NCBI GenBank assembly: GCA_020343635.1
Contig: CP070804.1
Coordinates: 406,677-423,176 of the forward strand
Direction of reading: 5' to 3'
Source of the DNA: Candidatus Aenigmatarchaeota archaeon
GTDB lineage: Archaea > Aenigmatarchaeota > Aenigmatarchaeia > QMZP01 > JAFGSV01
Length of the DNA: 16,500 nt
Part shown: piece by piece, positions 14,236-16,500 of the stretch
Position numbering within the stretch: position 1 is the first letter of the stretch
Layout: every line of letters starts with the position of its first letter
Position numbers and translations under genes: made by a program
The notes under the pieces: model-generated
Told to the model about the DNA's origin: nothing
Database searches by the model: none
The model's input: only the letters and a program-made list of their open reading frames with translations

Positions 14236-15411
14236 ATGTACCTCAATCAGCTTATAGGACAGGGGGGCGACATTGTATCATGGTTAGTGTGGATAATATT
14301 CTTCATGGTTTTCTTCATGTTCTATCCAAGGCTGATGCTCTCGCAGATAATGTGGAAACTTGAGGGGAGCGCCAGGAACCTTGAGAATCTATCACTGAAG
14401 TCAAAGAGGATGCTCTACACTGAGATAAGCAAGAAGCCAAGCAAGTTTGTCAAGGACAGCGTGGACAGGTTCTTTGAATTCTTCATTATACATCCCATAA
14501 GCCTGGACCCATACGGCGTAGTCAAGAAGCTGGACCATCTCATAAAGAACGAGAGGGAGCGCTTTGAGTATTTCACAGATGAGGTTGCACCGAATCTTGA
14601 CGAAGAGAGAAAGGCGAACATACAGATGGGCATGGCAGCCGGCATCGAGCTTAACCTGCTCGCCAAGATAGTAAGGCACTACATAGAGATGATAAAGAAG
14701 ACCAAATCATACCAGATCGCCATGATAATACAGATGCAGCTCCCGATAATAGAGAGGATAGCAAAGGCGCTGTTTGTCGGGACGAAGACACTCGCCAGGG
14801 GAGAACCGATCGGCGATGCCACAGGAGCCTGGATGATAGCAAGGCTTAATGACGGAAAAGGTATGAAGGAGATCGAGGAAGACATCGTCATGGCCGAGAA
14901 GAGTGTTGAGGGCCGGCATGCATTCCTTCTGAAGGCCAGGGGGCCCGGGGGCAGGATAGGATATCCCGGTAAGGCTGTCGAGAAGCTTATAAAGAAGCAC
15001 AAGATTGCGAGGGTAATAACCATAGACGCTGCCGCAAAGCTCGAAGGCGAGAAGACAGGATCAGTCGCCGAAGGGGTAGGCGTTGCCATGGGAGGACCGG
15101 GAGTAGAAAGGAGCTACATAGAAGACGCGGTCGTGAAGAGAAAGATACCCATAGACAGCATAGTCGTCAAGATGTCAGCCGAGGAGGCCATACAGCCTCT
15201 GAGAATTTCCATGACAAACGCTTACCAGAACGTCATGGAGGCAATTTCTAGGAGCATATCCAGGACCAAAAAGAATGATAATGTTATCATAGTTGGAGTC
15301 GGCAACACCTCAGGGGTCGGCAACAACAAAAAGCAGGCCGAAGAAGCCCTGAAATGGGTAAAGAACTACGAAAAGAAGAGGACACAGTCTAAGAAAAAGA
15401 AGCAGGGCTGA
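14236..15411 (+). CDS. DUF1512 family archaeal membrane-anchored protein
   Basis: This 391-residue protein matches my memory of DUF1512, a family of ~370-residue proteins found in archaea with no known function. It has one N-terminal membrane segment (about 13-35, WLVWIIFFMVFFMFYP), a helical, charged region (40-230), and a glycine-rich domain. That domain carries three striking loops: ARGPGGRIGYPG (234-245), MGGPGVERSY (285-294) and GVGNTSGVGNN (354-364). These look like phosphate- or nucleotide-binding loops but match no motif I can name. The last 13 residues are almost all Lys/Arg/Gln. The start is supported by GGAG seven bases upstream and a good TATA box. Its 3' end overlaps the next, convergent gene by 23 bases. 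Confidence 0.75.
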   Translation: MYLNQLIGQGGDIVSWLVWIIFFMVFFMFYPRLMLSQIMWKLEGSARNLENLSLKSKRMLYTEISKKPSKFVKDSVDRFFEFFIIHPISLDPYGVVKKLDHLIKNERERFEYFTDEVAPNLDEERKANIQMGMAAGIELNLLAKIVRHYIEMIKKTKSYQIAMIIQMQLPIIERIAKALFVGTKTLARGEPIGDATGAWMIARLNDGKGMKEIEEDIVMAEKSVEGRHAFLLKARGPGGRIGYPGKAVEKLIKKHKIARVITIDAAAKLEGEKTGSVAEGVGVAMGGPGVERSYIEDAVVKRKIPIDSIVVKMSAEEAIQPLRISMTNAYQNVMEAISRSISRTKKNDNVIIVGVGNTSGVGNNKKQAEEALKWVKNYEKKRTQSKKKKQG

Positions 15412-16500
15412 AGTCGTCAAAAGGCATTTCTGGTTTCTGGTTTCCACTTGCTGGTTGTTCGGGCTGACTGAAACCGCTAGCCTCTGTCTTCATTCTGCTC
15501 TCGACATTTGAGATCATACTCCTGACCTCGTCCATTATCGCAGGCTCGATGCATATCACATCGATACCTTTCTTGATAAGCATCTCTATGTTCTGTTCAC
15601 TGACATGTGCTGAGCCAACAGTGACGCAGCATGGGATACCCGCATTCCTGCATTTATCCCTTATCCCGCCTATGACATCAGCGACTGCCGGGTGCAGCTC
15701 GCCTCCCGGATCCTTAAGGCCCATGCTGAGCTGCGAGAGTGAAACCAGGTCTATGTTCACAAAATCGATGCTGCCCCCAAGAACCGAATCAAGCGAAAGT
15801 GCCATTGCGGGGGTCTTTATGTTTATGCCTGTTTTTGAACCCGGAGGAATCTGATATTGCACCCTTTCAACGTCCTCCCGTCCTCTTACTATCGGCATAA
15901 GAAGACCGGTATCGCCTCCGGTCTCGATAAGTCTCTTCGTCAACTCCAGAGTCGCATGGAAGTCATGATTCCCGTTATATGCAGCCCACACGTTCATGGC
16001 AGCACCACTTGGCTGCGTCCCAGTGAGCATAGTAGGATCAGCCTGGATCTGATAAACTATGTATCCTTCAGCACCCTGAATCCTTCCCACCATCTCCGGG
16101 CCTGTCTTGGCAAAGATTTTTACACTTCCACTGCCGACGTCAGGATATGAAGGTGGAGGCTCTTCGAAAGGCAATTCAGGCTGGACCTGAGGAAAGTCCG
16201 GCTGGGGCATCGGCGCGGTTCCGTCCATGGAAGGCGTTAACGTTTCCACAGGTGATTCCGGCACGGCTTCCTGGACAGCCAGAACCTTGCCCTGTTCCGT
16301 CACCAGATGCACGGATTCTCCGTCCCTGAGAACAGATGTCCCGTTCTGTGTGGCGGATAAAACAGGTATTTTCATCTCTCTCGCAAGAACACCGAAGTTG
16401 CATAGCCTTCCCCCATCATCCGTCACAAAACCGGCAGCATTAACTGCTGCCAGAAGATCTTTGGTGTTAGCCTCTCCCATTACGGTTATGTTTTCCGAGC
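15389..16500 (-). CDS. Degenerate PEP synthase/PPDK-like protein, C-terminal part (5' end outside window)
   Basis: The frame is open to the window edge, so 370 residues are visible and an apparent ATG at 16480 is internal. Numbered from that Met, residues 1-70 match the swivelling phosphohistidine domain of PEP-utilising enzymes (VTDDGG, then LAREMKIP and LRDGESV). A Pro-rich linker (73-115) and a C-terminal PEP/pyruvate TIM-barrel-like domain (118-330; LLMPIVRGREDVERV, TPAMALSLDSV, LIKKGIDVICIEP) follow. The catalytic residues seem lost. The swivel motif GGxTCHAA reads GGRLCNFG with Asn (N28) for the phospho-His, and the barrel GSNDLTQ reads DLVSLSQ. The catalytic CGxA reads VGSA, and the metal Glu of CEIPS appears as Lys in IKTPA. 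The tail (331-363) is polar and disordered-looking. A catalytically dead homologue is likely; whether the missing N-terminal part holds an ATP-grasp domain is unknown. Confidence 0.75.
   Translation of the reverse strand, partial: SENITVMGEANTKDLLAAVNAAGFVTDDGGRLCNFGVLAREMKIPVLSATQNGTSVLRDGESVHLVTEQGKVLAVQEAVPESPVETLTPSMDGTAPMPQPDFPQVQPELPFEEPPPSYPDVGSGSVKIFAKTGPEMVGRIQGAEGYIVYQIQADPTMLTGTQPSGAAMNVWAAYNGNHDFHATLELTKRLIETGGDTGLLMPIVRGREDVERVQYQIPPGSKTGINIKTPAMALSLDSVLGGSIDFVNIDLVSLSQLSMGLKDPGGELHPAVADVIGGIRDKCRNAGIPCCVTVGSAHVSEQNIEMLIKKGIDVICIEPAIMDEVRSMISNVESRMKTEASGFSQPEQPASGNQKPEMPFDDFSPASFS

Noticed and set aside
16478..16480. ATG at 16480 as the true start of the PEP-synthase-like gene
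   Set aside because: The frame is open to the window edge and the residues before it (ENITV) fit the first strand of the swivelling domain, so the gene begins outside the window.
1..16500. tRNA or other structured RNA genes, CRISPR arrays, insertion sequences, phage or defence genes
   Set aside because: Read-through of all gaps found no cloverleaf, spaced repeats, transposase motifs or terminal inverted repeats. Every gap is under about 155 bases and is explained by promoters.

Overview
The window is archaeal chromosomal DNA. The evidence is the gene content: an archaeal nascent polypeptide-associated complex (NAC) protein with a C-terminal UBA domain, an AglB/STT3 oligosaccharyltransferase, a eukaryote/archaeal-type GlcNAc-1-phosphate transferase, the archaeal HMG-CoA synthase/thiolase/DUF35 operon, a geranylgeranyl-reductase-family flavoprotein, secF placed before secD, and a DUF1512 protein. 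TATA-like boxes lie about 25 bases before several start codons, giving leaderless or very short-leader transcripts. Arginine is mostly AGG/AGA and isoleucine often ATA. I cannot place the organism below Archaea with confidence. There are no rRNA, tRNA, CRISPR or insertion-sequence signals. Coding density is very high and no gene-free stretch exceeds about 155 bases.

Layout. Bases 1-261 hold the 3' end of a NAC gene, followed by a CaCA-family cation/Ca2+ exchanger (311-1246) and AglB (1294-3510), all on plus. A minus-strand operon follows, read from 6097 down to 3507: a Gfo/Idh sugar dehydrogenase, a left-handed beta-helix acetyltransferase with a zinc-ribbon tail, and a GPT/AglH-like phosphoglycosyltransferase. 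A 155-base divergent promoter region then leads to the plus-strand mevalonate entry operon (6253-8869): HMG-CoA synthase, thiolase and the DUF35 bridging protein. Next come an unrecognised acidic protein with a C-terminal DUF4430-like domain (8897-9757, plus) and a geranylgeranyl reductase homologue (9754-10812, minus). The latter is divergent from secF-secD (10869-13570, plus). The window closes with a signal-anchored, glycosylation-sequon-rich hypothetical protein (minus), a DUF1512 membrane protein (plus), and the C-terminal part of a degenerate PEP-synthase-like protein (minus) that runs off the right edge.

How the genes fit together. Much of the window is cell-envelope biogenesis. The mevalonate operon starts isoprenoid synthesis. 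The reductase saturates isoprenoids (archaeal lipids or dolichol). GPT loads the first sugar phosphate onto dolichyl phosphate, the dehydrogenase/acetyltransferase pair makes an acetamido-uronic acid type nucleotide sugar, and AglB transfers the finished glycan to secreted proteins. SecF/SecD help export those proteins, and the small anchored protein with five N-X-S/T sites is the kind of substrate they would handle.

Most unusual items: (1) the right-edge PEP-synthase-like protein, in which the phospho-histidine and the other catalytic positions I can align are all substituted, suggesting a pseudoenzyme; (2) an apparently cytosolic DUF4430 protein with a dense acidic segment; (3) a SecD with a PDZ-like segment after TM1 and an apparent extra membrane hairpin; (4) a TGGGTG-N6-TATA arrangement repeated on both sides of the glycosylation/mevalonate divergent promoter; (5) convergent gene pairs that always overlap or abut, three of them through palindromic shared or joined stop codons.
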